NCBI GenBank assembly: GCA_910586205.1 | Contig: CAJUGD010000048.1 | Span: 1 to 20,473, forward strand | DNA length: 20,473 bases | Reading direction: 5' to 3' | Origin: an uncultured Lachnospiraceae bacterium | GTDB lineage: Bacteria > Bacillota > Clostridia > Lachnospirales > Lachnospiraceae | Shown here: piece by piece, positions 7,136 through 13,998 of the stretch | How the letters are laid out: every line of letters starts with the position of its first letter | How positions within the stretch are numbered: the first letter of the stretch is position 1 | Program-made: the position numbers and the translations under genes | The notes under the pieces: generated by a model | Database searches by the model: none | Told to the model about the DNA's origin: nothing | What the model saw: the letters and a program-made list of their open reading frames with translations, nothing else

Positions 7136-8134
7136 TTATTCTGCCCTTTTTGTCCCAAGCTTAATATTGTGCAGCACCTCTGACTGTACTCCCACAGAAA
7201 TCAGCACCAAAAGTCCCATTATAATGGATTGCCAATGTACAGAAATACCTGTGGGAAGATAGGTAAAAATCGTATTAATAATAAAATAAATCAAAATACC
7301 GAAAAAAGTTCCCGAAAATTTCCCCTCACCGCCAGACAGTTTTACTCCGCCGATGGCACACATAGCAATGGCATAAGTCTCATACACATTACCGGCGCTT
7401 AAGGTAGCGCTTCCGCTGCTGGACGCCAAAAGCACGCCGGAAAAAGCAGCAATGCCCCCACAGCATACAAAAGCTTTGATCTTGATCCGGTCTACATCCA
7501 CCCCCATCATTCGGGCAGCCTCACAGTTGCCGCCCACCGCATAGATTCCCATACCGAATTTCGTATTTCTAGCCACATACATACATAAAAAAGTCATCAG
7601 AAACAGGATAAATACCAAAATGGAAATGCCGCTTTTCATCCCCGGCACCATTCCTTTAAAAAACTGGGTATTGGCAAAGGTTAAAATGCTTCCGCTGACT
7701 GCCACAGACTTTTTGGCAATAATCGAAATGATTCCCCGCAGGGCAAACATCATCGCCAGGGAGGCAATCCAGGAAGAAATCCTCATTTTTGTCACCATGC
7801 AGCCAATCATAAGGCCAGATGCTACGCCTACCAAAAGCCCGCAGACAATGCCTAAAATCGGGTTAAACTGCCCCACCAGGCCCATGACCACCCCGCTTAA
7901 GGCAAACACCGCACCCACAGACAGATCGATCTCCGCGCACAGAATCACAAATGTCATGCCCAATGCCAAAAATCCGCCGTTTTTAGCTGCCTTTAAAAGA
8001 ATATTAAACACATTGTTGGTTGATAAAAAATTCTTGTCCCGGAACACAATGCTTGCAATGATAACCAGGAGCAAAAACGCCGCAAGCGTACTTCTGGACA
8101 AAATCATCTGACGAATATCTTTTTTTGTTTTCAT
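7136..8134 (-). CDS. Sugar ABC transporter permease, YjfF/RbsC-like (second permease)
   Basis: A 332-residue membrane protein of the BPD_transp_2 (RbsC) family with about eight to ten hydrophobic segments. The family motif GMTFVILCAEIDLSVGAV is near 58-75 and GNCEAARMMGVDVDRIK, the cytoplasmic loop that contacts the ATPase, near 200-216. Together with the first permease it would form the membrane channel for a pentose or hexose. Two different permeases in one operon are characteristic of the YtfQRT-YjfF galactofuranose system of Escherichia coli; RbsC transporters usually have only one. AGGAGGTG lies before the ATG and overlaps the stop region of the preceding permease gene. It is the last transporter gene and runs straight into the pseudouridine synthase gene. 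Confidence 0.87.
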   Translation of the reverse strand: MKTKKDIRQMILSRSTLAAFLLLVIIASIVFRDKNFLSTNNVFNILLKAAKNGGFLALGMTFVILCAEIDLSVGAVFALSGVVMGLVGQFNPILGIVCGLLVGVASGLMIGCMVTKMRISSWIASLAMMFALRGIISIIAKKSVAVSGSILTFANTQFFKGMVPGMKSGISILVFILFLMTFLCMYVARNTKFGMGIYAVGGNCEAARMMGVDVDRIKIKAFVCCGGIAAFSGVLLASSSGSATLSAGNVYETYAIAMCAIGGVKLSGGEGKFSGTFFGILIYFIINTIFTYLPTGISVHWQSIIMGLLVLISVGVQSEVLHNIKLGTKRAE

Positions 8135-8147
8135 ACCCCTTCACCTC

Positions 8148-9107
8148 CTATTTTGCCTGTTCTCTCTGGATAAATACCGCAAACACAATGATCGCCGCCT
8201 TAAACACCTGAGCGTACTGATCCGGAATATTATTCATAACACAGGTCAGGGTAATCATCTGCATCATCAGAGCGCCTACCACAGTCCCCATGACCCGCGC
8301 CTTACCGCCGCTCATAGGTGTGCCGCCGATTACCACAGCCGCTATGGCATCTAGTTCTGCAAGCTGTCCCAGAGAGCTTCCTGCTGCCACAGATATCTTA
8401 GCCGCCTGAAAAATCCCTGCAAATGCCGCAAAAAATGCACTGATCCCATACACAATCATCAAAATTGCCGAAGCATGAATACCAGCCAGAATACTGGACC
8501 GCAGACTATCGCCCACAGCCTCGATCTGCCGCCCCAAAACAGTCTTTTCTACCATCACCCACACAATCACTATGGATAATATAATCGGAATAATCTGTAC
8601 GGGAATCGCTCCGCCAATCTTATAGGTTCCCCACAGGGAAAGCTGTTTCCCCATCTCTCCCAGTTTGTTAAAATAAATGTCCCTGCCGCCGCACAAAACC
8701 TGAGCCACGCCCCGCAGCCCCAACTGAAGACCCAATGTGATAACCATAGCCTGGAGACGCAGCTTTCCTACCATAAATCCCGTAAAGCATCCTACCATTA
8801 CAGACACAGCCACTGCCGCCAGAATCGCTGGCAAAAGGCCGGTATCAGACATAAGCTGAGCTGTCATTACCCCGGAAAGGGCCATCATAGAGCCAACAGA
8901 AATATCAATGCCGCCAGTGGAAATCACCAGTGTCATACCCATTCCGCAGAGAATTGTAGGACAAATCTGAGTAATAATGTTGTTTAAGTTGCTCAGACGG
9001 AAAAAGTTCGGAGTAAACAGAGAATTGAGCAGCACAAAAAACAGCAGCATGGTAACCGCACTATATTTTTTTACCAACTGTATGGTATCCTGTTTTGTCT
9101 TATTCAT
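8148..9107 (-). CDS. Sugar ABC transporter permease, YtfT/RbsC-like (first permease)
   Basis: A 319-residue RbsC-type permease with multiple membrane segments. GMGMTLVISTGGIDISVGS, the family's hallmark, is present near 55-73, and AVGDSLRSSILAGI marks the ATPase-contacting loop. AVVIGGTPMSGGKARVMGT near 260-278 is also typical. I chose the ATG at 9107, not 9179, because GAGGGGAG lies 5 bases before it and an N-terminal MNKTKQ fits the family better. The gene then overlaps the end of the ATPase gene by 8 bases, pointing to translational coupling. It should pair with the second permease as a heterodimeric channel. Confidence 0.88.
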   Translation of the reverse strand: MNKTKQDTIQLVKKYSAVTMLLFFVLLNSLFTPNFFRLSNLNNIITQICPTILCGMGMTLVISTGGIDISVGSMMALSGVMTAQLMSDTGLLPAILAAVAVSVMVGCFTGFMVGKLRLQAMVITLGLQLGLRGVAQVLCGGRDIYFNKLGEMGKQLSLWGTYKIGGAIPVQIIPIILSIVIVWVMVEKTVLGRQIEAVGDSLRSSILAGIHASAILMIVYGISAFFAAFAGIFQAAKISVAAGSSLGQLAELDAIAAVVIGGTPMSGGKARVMGTVVGALMMQMITLTCVMNNIPDQYAQVFKAAIIVFAVFIQREQAK

Positions 9108-10623
9108 GGACTCTCCCCTCACTTTCACTGCCTTTTGCGATTGCCTCCATAATCTTATCCTGGTGTATCTCCTTATCAACCAGCTCTCTTGTCACTTTCC
9201 CCTCTCTCATGACAATGATCCGATCACAATTCCTCTCCAGCTCCGCAATCTCTGAGGAAATCATCAAAATAGATATCCCGCTTTTTGATAATTCCTGAAT
9301 CAAATCCTCAATCTCCGCCTTGGCTCCCACGTCAATCCCGCGGGTAGGCTCGTCTAAAATAATCAGCTTAGGATTCATGCACATCCATCTGGCCAGCAGC
9401 ACCTTCTGCTGATTTCCGCCGCTTAAATTGCAGATCTGCTGCTCCGGCGTAGGCGTCTTGATCTTCAGCCGTTCAATATAATGGCGTACAATCTCGTCCT
9501 GCTCCTTAAATTTCACAAAGCCAAAGCGATTCAGCTTTGGAAGAAGGGCAATGGTCATATTCTCCTTTACAGAGAGATGAGGAACAATTCCCTCTACTTT
9601 CCGATCCTCTGTGCAAAACCCCATCCCCTTTTTGATGGCATCGGAAGGTGAGTGGATATTGGCAGGCTCTCCCCACCAAAAGACCTCACCGGAATCCGGC
9701 ATACTGGTCCCGAAAAGCACTTGGGCTAACTCTGTCCGCCCGGATCCCAAAAGGCCGGCCAAGCCTACCACCTCGCCCTGACGAATCTCCACATCCAGCC
9801 CATTTAAACGCATACCCTGGCGGATATTCTTCATATTTACAATGGGAGTGGCATCCGCAAAATCATAGCCTTCCTTCTTTCGCTCTAACGTCACCGTATC
9901 TTTCCCTACCATCAGAGAAATCAGCTTAAACTGATTCAGATCCTTAATATCATAATCCCCTACATACTCTCCGTCCTTAAAAACAGTCAGCCGGTCACAG
10001 ATCTCAAAAATCTCATCCAGCTTATGGCTGATAAAAATCACGCTGATTCCCTGGCTCTTTAACTGACGAATAATGCGAAACAGCACTTGCACCTCCTGAG
10101 AATCCAGAGAAGATGTAGGCTCATCCATAATCACCAGCTTTGCATTGATGCTGACCGCACGGGCTATCGCCACCATCTGCTGAATGGCTGTGGGATACCG
10201 GCTTAAAGGAGCTGACACATCCACATCAATTCCCAAATCTTTTAAAATCCTGTCTGCCTCTGCAATCATGGCTTTTCTATCCACCCTGCCGAATTTATCC
10301 CTTGGCTCCCGTCCTAGAAACAGATTCTCATAAACCGTCTGAAACAGCACCAGGTTCAGCTCCTGATATATTGTAGAAATGCCCTTGTCATTGGCCTCCA
10401 TGGGTGTGCGGCAATCAATCTCCTCGCCGTCAAAGCAAATAGTTCCTCCGTTTTTCTGATAAATTCCAGTTAAAACCTTAATCAGTGTAGACTTTCCGGC
10501 TCCATTTTCCCCCATAAGGGCATGGACCTCTCCCTTGTTTACCGTCAGCTTAACCCCTTTCAGCGCACGGACTCCGGGAAATGTCTTTTCCAGGTCTCTT
10601 ATTTTTAATAAAATCTCTGCCAT
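9100..10623 (-). CDS. Sugar ABC transporter ATPase with two ABC domains (RbsA/YtfR-like)
   Basis: A 507-residue fused ATPase that powers sugar import. In the first domain Walker A is GENGAGKS (38-45) and Walker B is VIMDEP (164-169), but the signature reads LSRYPTAIQQ (140-149) in place of an LSxGxxQ sequence. In the second domain Walker A is degenerate (GLLGSGRTE, 290-298, Arg in place of the usual Lys), while the signature LSGGNQQ (400-406) and Walker B LIILDEPTRGID are intact. Asymmetry of this kind is common in the RbsA/MglA family, in which one composite ATP site is catalytic. AAAGGAGG lies 10 bases before the ATG. A terminator-like hairpin separates it from the binding-protein gene upstream. 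Confidence 0.93.
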   Translation of the reverse strand: MAEILLKIRDLEKTFPGVRALKGVKLTVNKGEVHALMGENGAGKSTLIKVLTGIYQKNGGTICFDGEEIDCRTPMEANDKGISTIYQELNLVLFQTVYENLFLGREPRDKFGRVDRKAMIAEADRILKDLGIDVDVSAPLSRYPTAIQQMVAIARAVSINAKLVIMDEPTSSLDSQEVQVLFRIIRQLKSQGISVIFISHKLDEIFEICDRLTVFKDGEYVGDYDIKDLNQFKLISLMVGKDTVTLERKKEGYDFADATPIVNMKNIRQGMRLNGLDVEIRQGEVVGLAGLLGSGRTELAQVLFGTSMPDSGEVFWWGEPANIHSPSDAIKKGMGFCTEDRKVEGIVPHLSVKENMTIALLPKLNRFGFVKFKEQDEIVRHYIERLKIKTPTPEQQICNLSGGNQQKVLLARWMCMNPKLIILDEPTRGIDVGAKAEIEDLIQELSKSGISILMISSEIAELERNCDRIIVMREGKVTRELVDKEIHQDKIMEAIAKGSESEGRVHE

Positions 10624-10641
10624 ACGATCATTCCCTCCTTT

Positions 10642-10677
10642 AAAAAACGCTGCTGCAAAACCTGTTTTTGCAGCAGC
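10642..10677 (-). terminator. Intra-operon terminator-like hairpin
   Basis: A 12-bp perfect stem, GCTGCTGCAAAA (10649-10660) with TTTTGCAGCAGC (10666-10677) and a 5-base loop, is followed on the minus strand by G then six T (10642-10648). It lies between the binding-protein stop and the ATPase ribosome binding site. The likely role is partial termination, giving more binding protein than transporter, as is common in ABC operons. The T run overlaps the start of the ATPase leader. Confidence 0.7.
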
Positions 10678-10693
10678 TACAGTTGTAAAAATG

Positions 10694-11752
10694 TTAGAAT
10701 CCCAAATCCACCACTACATTGTCCTTGGTGTAAAGGGTATCCTGATTTGTAATGTTTGCCGGAATTTCTTCCCCGTTAATGATCTTGGCAATAGTCTCTA
10801 CCACAATTCCCCCAAAGTAAGGAGTGCAGGTACAAGAGGCAAGCTGACGTCCGCTCTCAATCGCCTCAAAGGCTGCCCTTGTCCCGTCAATACCCATAGT
10901 AAGAATATCCTTACCTGGCTCTAAACCGGCCGCTTCAATGGCATTCATAGCGCCCTGGACCATATCATCTGTCACGCAGAATACAGCATCAATATTTTCA
11001 CCGCCCTGAGCCTGAATAATATTTTCCATCACAGACTGAGCCTTATCCATCAGCCACTCGCCATCCTGCTCGCCTACAATCGGATACTTGGCAGCATCCA
11101 GCGCATTGACAAATCCATCCTGACGATCAGTGGAGGTAGAAGAATCATAACCGCCGTTGATGATCACAACATTTCCTCCATCCGGAAGCGCTTCCATCAG
11201 AGCTTTTGCGCACTGCTCGCCTTCCCAAACAAAATCAGACATAATGGCTGTTGTATAATGAGTCCCTGCCTCTCCGGCAATGGCCCGGTCCACCAAAATA
11301 ACCGGTATCTCATTATCCATGGCCTCCTGCAAAGCTCCCTGAAGACCATTATCCTCCAACGGCGCCACTACCAAGAAGTCCACTCCTGCTGCCACCAAGT
11401 CACGGATATCTGACTCCTGGGTAGCAATGTCACCGCCGGCATCCTTTACAATAAACTCACCGCTGGCTTCCTCTACAAACTTCTTAATGTCATCCGTCTC
11501 AGTGGTTCTCCAGGCTGACATACTGTCTGTCTGAGCAAATCCTACGGTCTTTCCCTCCAAAAAGCTGCCTGATGCCGCCGTATCCCCAGCCGGAGCAGCA
11601 GCCTCTGAGCCTGCAGAATCTGCTGCCTGAGCCTCAGTCTTGGTATCCGCCCCCTGAGCTGCCGTACTTGCCGCCGCCTGATCAGAACCGCCGCACGCCG
11701 CTAAAGACATCACCATCATTGCTGCCATCATGATTGCAACTGCTTTTTTCAT
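10694..11752 (-). CDS. Sugar-binding lipoprotein, YtfQ/RbsB-like
   Basis: A 352-residue extracellular solute-binding protein of the Peripla_BP_4 (type I) fold. A lipoprotein signal peptide ends in the lipobox SLAAC with Cys20 as the acylated residue, followed by a linker rich in Ala, Gln and Asp to about residue 65. The mature domain opens KTVGFAQTDSMSAWRTTETD, close to the start of YtfQ (galactofuranose-binding) proteins. VAPLEDNG, ILVDRAI and GIDGTRAAFEAI are further family landmarks. The substrate cannot be proved; a furanose or pentose is my best guess. AAAGGAG precedes the ATG. It is the first gene of the operon, behind a promoter at 11884-11912 and a leader containing an inverted repeat. 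Confidence 0.92.
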   Translation of the reverse strand: MKKAVAIMMAAMMVMSLAACGGSDQAAASTAAQGADTKTEAQAADSAGSEAAAPAGDTAASGSFLEGKTVGFAQTDSMSAWRTTETDDIKKFVEEASGEFIVKDAGGDIATQESDIRDLVAAGVDFLVVAPLEDNGLQGALQEAMDNEIPVILVDRAIAGEAGTHYTTAIMSDFVWEGEQCAKALMEALPDGGNVVIINGGYDSSTSTDRQDGFVNALDAAKYPIVGEQDGEWLMDKAQSVMENIIQAQGGENIDAVFCVTDDMVQGAMNAIEAAGLEPGKDILTMGIDGTRAAFEAIESGRQLASCTCTPYFGGIVVETIAKIINGEEIPANITNQDTLYTKDNVVVDLGF

Positions 11753-11803
11753 TTTCTTTCTCCTTTTTTTGAGATTCTCTACCTACTGGTTCCCATTGCT
11801 TTT

Positions 11804-11855
11804 CAGGTTACTGTATCTTTCACAATATCTTTTTCCCCTAAAACACTGTAACCTG
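11804..11855. promoter_or_regulatory. Inverted repeat in the transporter leader, candidate operator
   Basis: CAGGTTAC (11804-11811) and GTAACCTG (11848-11855) are exact inverted copies with centres 44 bases apart, about four helical turns. They lie downstream of the minus-strand promoter, between the start of transcription and the lipoprotein gene. They could be paired operator half-sites for the divergently encoded regulator, or the base of an RNA stem in the leader. Confidence 0.4.
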
Positions 11856-11883
11856 TCTTTCAATGCTTTTTATTACATGATTT

Positions 11884-11912
11884 ATTTTACATTATTTTAT
11901 CTATTTTTACAA
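11884..11912 (-). promoter_or_regulatory. Probable promoter of the sugar transporter operon
   Basis: On the minus strand TTGTAA (11907-11912), a 17-base spacer and TAAAAT (11884-11889). The start would be near 11877, giving a leader of about 125 bases. The surrounding region (about 11860-12050) is very AT-rich, so chance matches are possible. Confidence 0.45.
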
Positions 11913-11992
11913 TATTCATTTTCAATTTTGTTTAATTTTCGTCATTTATCTACTAAATACCATGTTATTTGTTGTTGCTTATGTATATTTAC

Positions 11993-12021
11993 TTTACTTT
12001 TTATGTAATTAATGTTATAAT
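11993..12021 (+). promoter_or_regulatory. Probable promoter of the divergent regulator gene
   Basis: TTTACT (11993-11998), a 17-base spacer and a perfect TATAAT (12016-12021), with transcription starting about 40 bases before the regulator ATG at 12067. Confidence 0.55.
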
Positions 12022-12066
12022 TAAAAAACAACAAAATAAAAATAATGAAAGAAAGGAACTCATCCT

Positions 12067-13056
12067 ATGGCTACTAAAGAAAAACCGGTAAAAGAAAAAC
12101 GCACCATCCGGATCATTGGAGAGAGAAATATCTGCCTCCATCTGAGCAATCCAAATCACCGGGATCGAATTATACGGGTAGGCAAAGCGCTATCTTCTTC
12201 CACTCGTCTTCAGATTCTGGATATGCTGAAAACCACCCCCCGTTCTCTGCAGGAAATCGCCTCAATACTCGAGATTCCTCTTTCCTCTGCTGCCCTTCAT
12301 ATCAAGACTTTGGAAGACGCCCAGCTCATTGTCACGGAGACTCAGCCCGGCATCCGCGGTTCCATGCGAGTCTGTATCTGCAGTATGCAGTCCTTTCATC
12401 TTGAAACCTTTGATGCTGATATCGATTCAGAAAACAAAACCATATCTTTGGAAATGCCCATTGGAAACTACAGCAACTGTGAGATCCATCCAACCTGTGG
12501 TCTGGCAGATGAAAACGGAGCCATTGAAGCCTACGACACAATCCAATCCTTTTACACTCCTGCCCGAACCCATGCACAGCTCATATGGTTCAGCAAAGGA
12601 TATATAGAATACCGTTTTCCTAATATTTATAATCCGCTCCTGCCTTTAGGGGAGATCTCCTTTTCCATGGAGATCTGTTCTGAAGCGCCGGGATTTCTGG
12701 AAAACTGGCCGTCTGATATTACGATCTCCATCAATAACGTGGAAGTGGGAACCTTTCATTCCCCCGGAGATTTTGGTACCAGGCGCGGAAAGCTGACCCC
12801 TCCTATATGGCCTAACGGAAATACGCAATATGGATTCTTAAAGACTTTCTCAGTCAGAGAAAGAGGAAGCTATCTGGACGGAAAGCCAGAAAACCCCCTC
12901 ATTGGGTTAAGCGATCTGGATCTGGAACGATACCCTTATATCTCTCTGAAGATCGCTGTGAAAGAGGATGCCGGAAATGTGGGGGGCATTAATATTTTTG
13001 GTGAGAAATATGGAGATTATCCCCAGGGCATTATTATGAATCTGAGCTACCTGTAA
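12067..13056 (+). CDS. ArsR-like winged-helix regulator with large C-terminal sensor domain
   Basis: A 329-residue protein. Residues about 35-105 form a winged helix of the ArsR type (STRLQILDMLKTTPRSLQEIASILEIP then SSAALHIKTLEDAQLI). Classical ArsR proteins stop at about 100 residues; here some 200 more follow (about 125-329), beta-rich and reading like a jelly-roll or carbohydrate-binding fold. No metal-binding Cys pair of the ArsR/SmtB kind is obvious, so I infer a sugar or other organic effector. It is divergent from the sugar transporter operon, the usual place for its regulator. AAAGGA lies 10 bases before the ATG. The gene is followed by AT-rich weakly paired sequence (13055-13091). 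Confidence 0.75.
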   Translation: MATKEKPVKEKRTIRIIGERNICLHLSNPNHRDRIIRVGKALSSSTRLQILDMLKTTPRSLQEIASILEIPLSSAALHIKTLEDAQLIVTETQPGIRGSMRVCICSMQSFHLETFDADIDSENKTISLEMPIGNYSNCEIHPTCGLADENGAIEAYDTIQSFYTPARTHAQLIWFSKGYIEYRFPNIYNPLLPLGEISFSMEICSEAPGFLENWPSDITISINNVEVGTFHSPGDFGTRRGKLTPPIWPNGNTQYGFLKTFSVRERGSYLDGKPENPLIGLSDLDLERYPYISLKIAVKEDAGNVGGINIFGEKYGDYPQGIIMNLSYL

Positions 13057-13108
13057 AAAATGTATTTTTTATTAAATGTCTTGCATTTTTTCCTTTGAAG
13101 TAGTATAG

Positions 13109-13145
13109 TATAATATACGCCCATATATAGTTTTTAAAACTATAT
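13109..13145 (+). promoter_or_regulatory. Candidate promoter and palindromic operator for the hemolysin III gene
   Basis: A perfect TATAAT (13109-13114) without a convincing -35 is followed by a near-continuous palindrome, ATATAGTTTT (13125-13134) and AAAACTATAT (13136-13145), with one base between. The palindrome would cover roughly +4 to +25 of the transcript, where a repressor could block initiation. It is AT-rich, so chance cannot be excluded. Confidence 0.35.
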
Positions 13146-13210
13146 TATGTGGTTTTTGGTTCACCCTCTGCAGCTATGACCCGAATAACTCAAAGTTCTG
13201 ACCGATTTCG

Positions 13211-13234
13211 GAGGATTCGAAACTTTCACAGTAA
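13211..13234 (-). repeat. Distant copy of the repeat-element end sequence
   Basis: Read on the minus strand, these 24 bases match the direct repeat at 3544-3567 at 23 positions (TTACTGTGAAAGT then TTCGAATCCTC). It sits in the leader of the hemolysin III gene, ending about 10 bases before that gene's AAAGGAGG. The rest of the 190-bp element is not seen here. Confidence 0.6.
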
Positions 13235-13256
13235 GTTTGTCAAAGGAGGTTTTGCT

Positions 13257-13907
13257 ATGACATTTAAAATTAAAGATCCAGGCAGTGCACTTACACATTT
13301 TATCGGAATGCTTTCAGCGCTATTTGCCGCCACACCGCTTTTGATTAAAGCTGCTCGTTCTCCAGAGCAGACACATGTGCTGGCTCTCACGATTTTTATT
13401 ATCAGCATGATTCTTTTATATGCCGCCAGTACTACCTATCACACCCTTGATATCTCACCTAAAGTGAACCAGATTCTGCGCAAGGTGGATCATATGATGA
13501 TTTTCATCCTGATTGCAGGAACTTATACACCTGTATGTATGCTGGTTTTAGGAGACCGCACCGGATGGACATTGTTAGGGCTTGTATGGGCTATTGCCTT
13601 GGCAGGCATTCTGATTAATGCCTTGTGGATCACTTGTCCTAAATGGTTTTCTTCCTTGATTTATATTGCTATGGGCTGGGTATGTGTGCTGGCATTCGGA
13701 AAAATCACTGCCGCCCTTCCCAAAAGTGCATTTGGCTGGCTGCTGGCCGGAGGAATCATCTATACCATTGGAGGCGTTATCTATGCATTAAAACTTCCTC
13801 TTTTTAACAGCCGGTATAAGAACTTTGGTTCTCATGAAATTTTTCATCTGTTTGTCATGGGCGGAAGTGTCTGCCATTATATTGTGATGTATGCTTTTGT
13901 CGCCTAA
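13257..13907 (+). CDS. Hemolysin III family (PAQR-type) membrane protein
   Basis: A 216-residue protein with seven predicted membrane helices, of the YqfA/HlyIII family related to eukaryotic PAQR receptors. The conserved metal-site residues are present: SxxxH (Ser58, His62), DH (Asp78, His79) within KVDHMMIFILIAGTYTP, and HxxxH near the C-terminus (His193, His197). The function in bacteria is poorly defined: haemolysis was reported for the Bacillus cereus protein, and membrane homeostasis or hydrolase activity has been proposed. I chose the ATG at 13257 because AAAGGAGG lies 7 bases before it; an upstream in-frame extension to 13149 runs through non-coding repeat sequence. It ends at a strong terminator. 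Confidence 0.92.
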   Translation: MTFKIKDPGSALTHFIGMLSALFAATPLLIKAARSPEQTHVLALTIFIISMILLYAASTTYHTLDISPKVNQILRKVDHMMIFILIAGTYTPVCMLVLGDRTGWTLLGLVWAIALAGILINALWITCPKWFSSLIYIAMGWVCVLAFGKITAALPKSAFGWLLAGGIIYTIGGVIYALKLPLFNSRYKNFGSHEIFHLFVMGGSVCHYIVMYAFVA

Positions 13908-13935
13908 AAAAGAGTCCGCGGTGCGGACTCTTTTT
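13907..13935. terminator. Bidirectional intrinsic terminator
   Basis: A 13-bp perfect stem, AAAAAGAGTCCGC (13907-13919) with GCGGACTCTTTTT (13923-13935) and a 3-base loop, starts in the hemolysin III stop codon. The A tract on the left gives a T run on the minus strand, so it can also end transcripts from the LRR gene at 13999-15792. Confidence 0.9.
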
Positions 13936-13998
13936 ACGTTTTATTTTCCCTGCGGCTATGTCTTCCCCACATTTCACAACTGGCCAAACAGCAGCTAA

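Noticed and set aside
11753..12066. Riboswitch in the transporter leader
   Set aside because: Only one long-range inverted repeat is visible and no known aptamer motif is recognisable; the adjacent regulator gene is a simpler explanation.
13149..13256. N-terminal extension of the hemolysin III protein
   Set aside because: It has no credible start, runs through the repeat footprint and the ribosome binding site, and does not look like the family's N-terminus.
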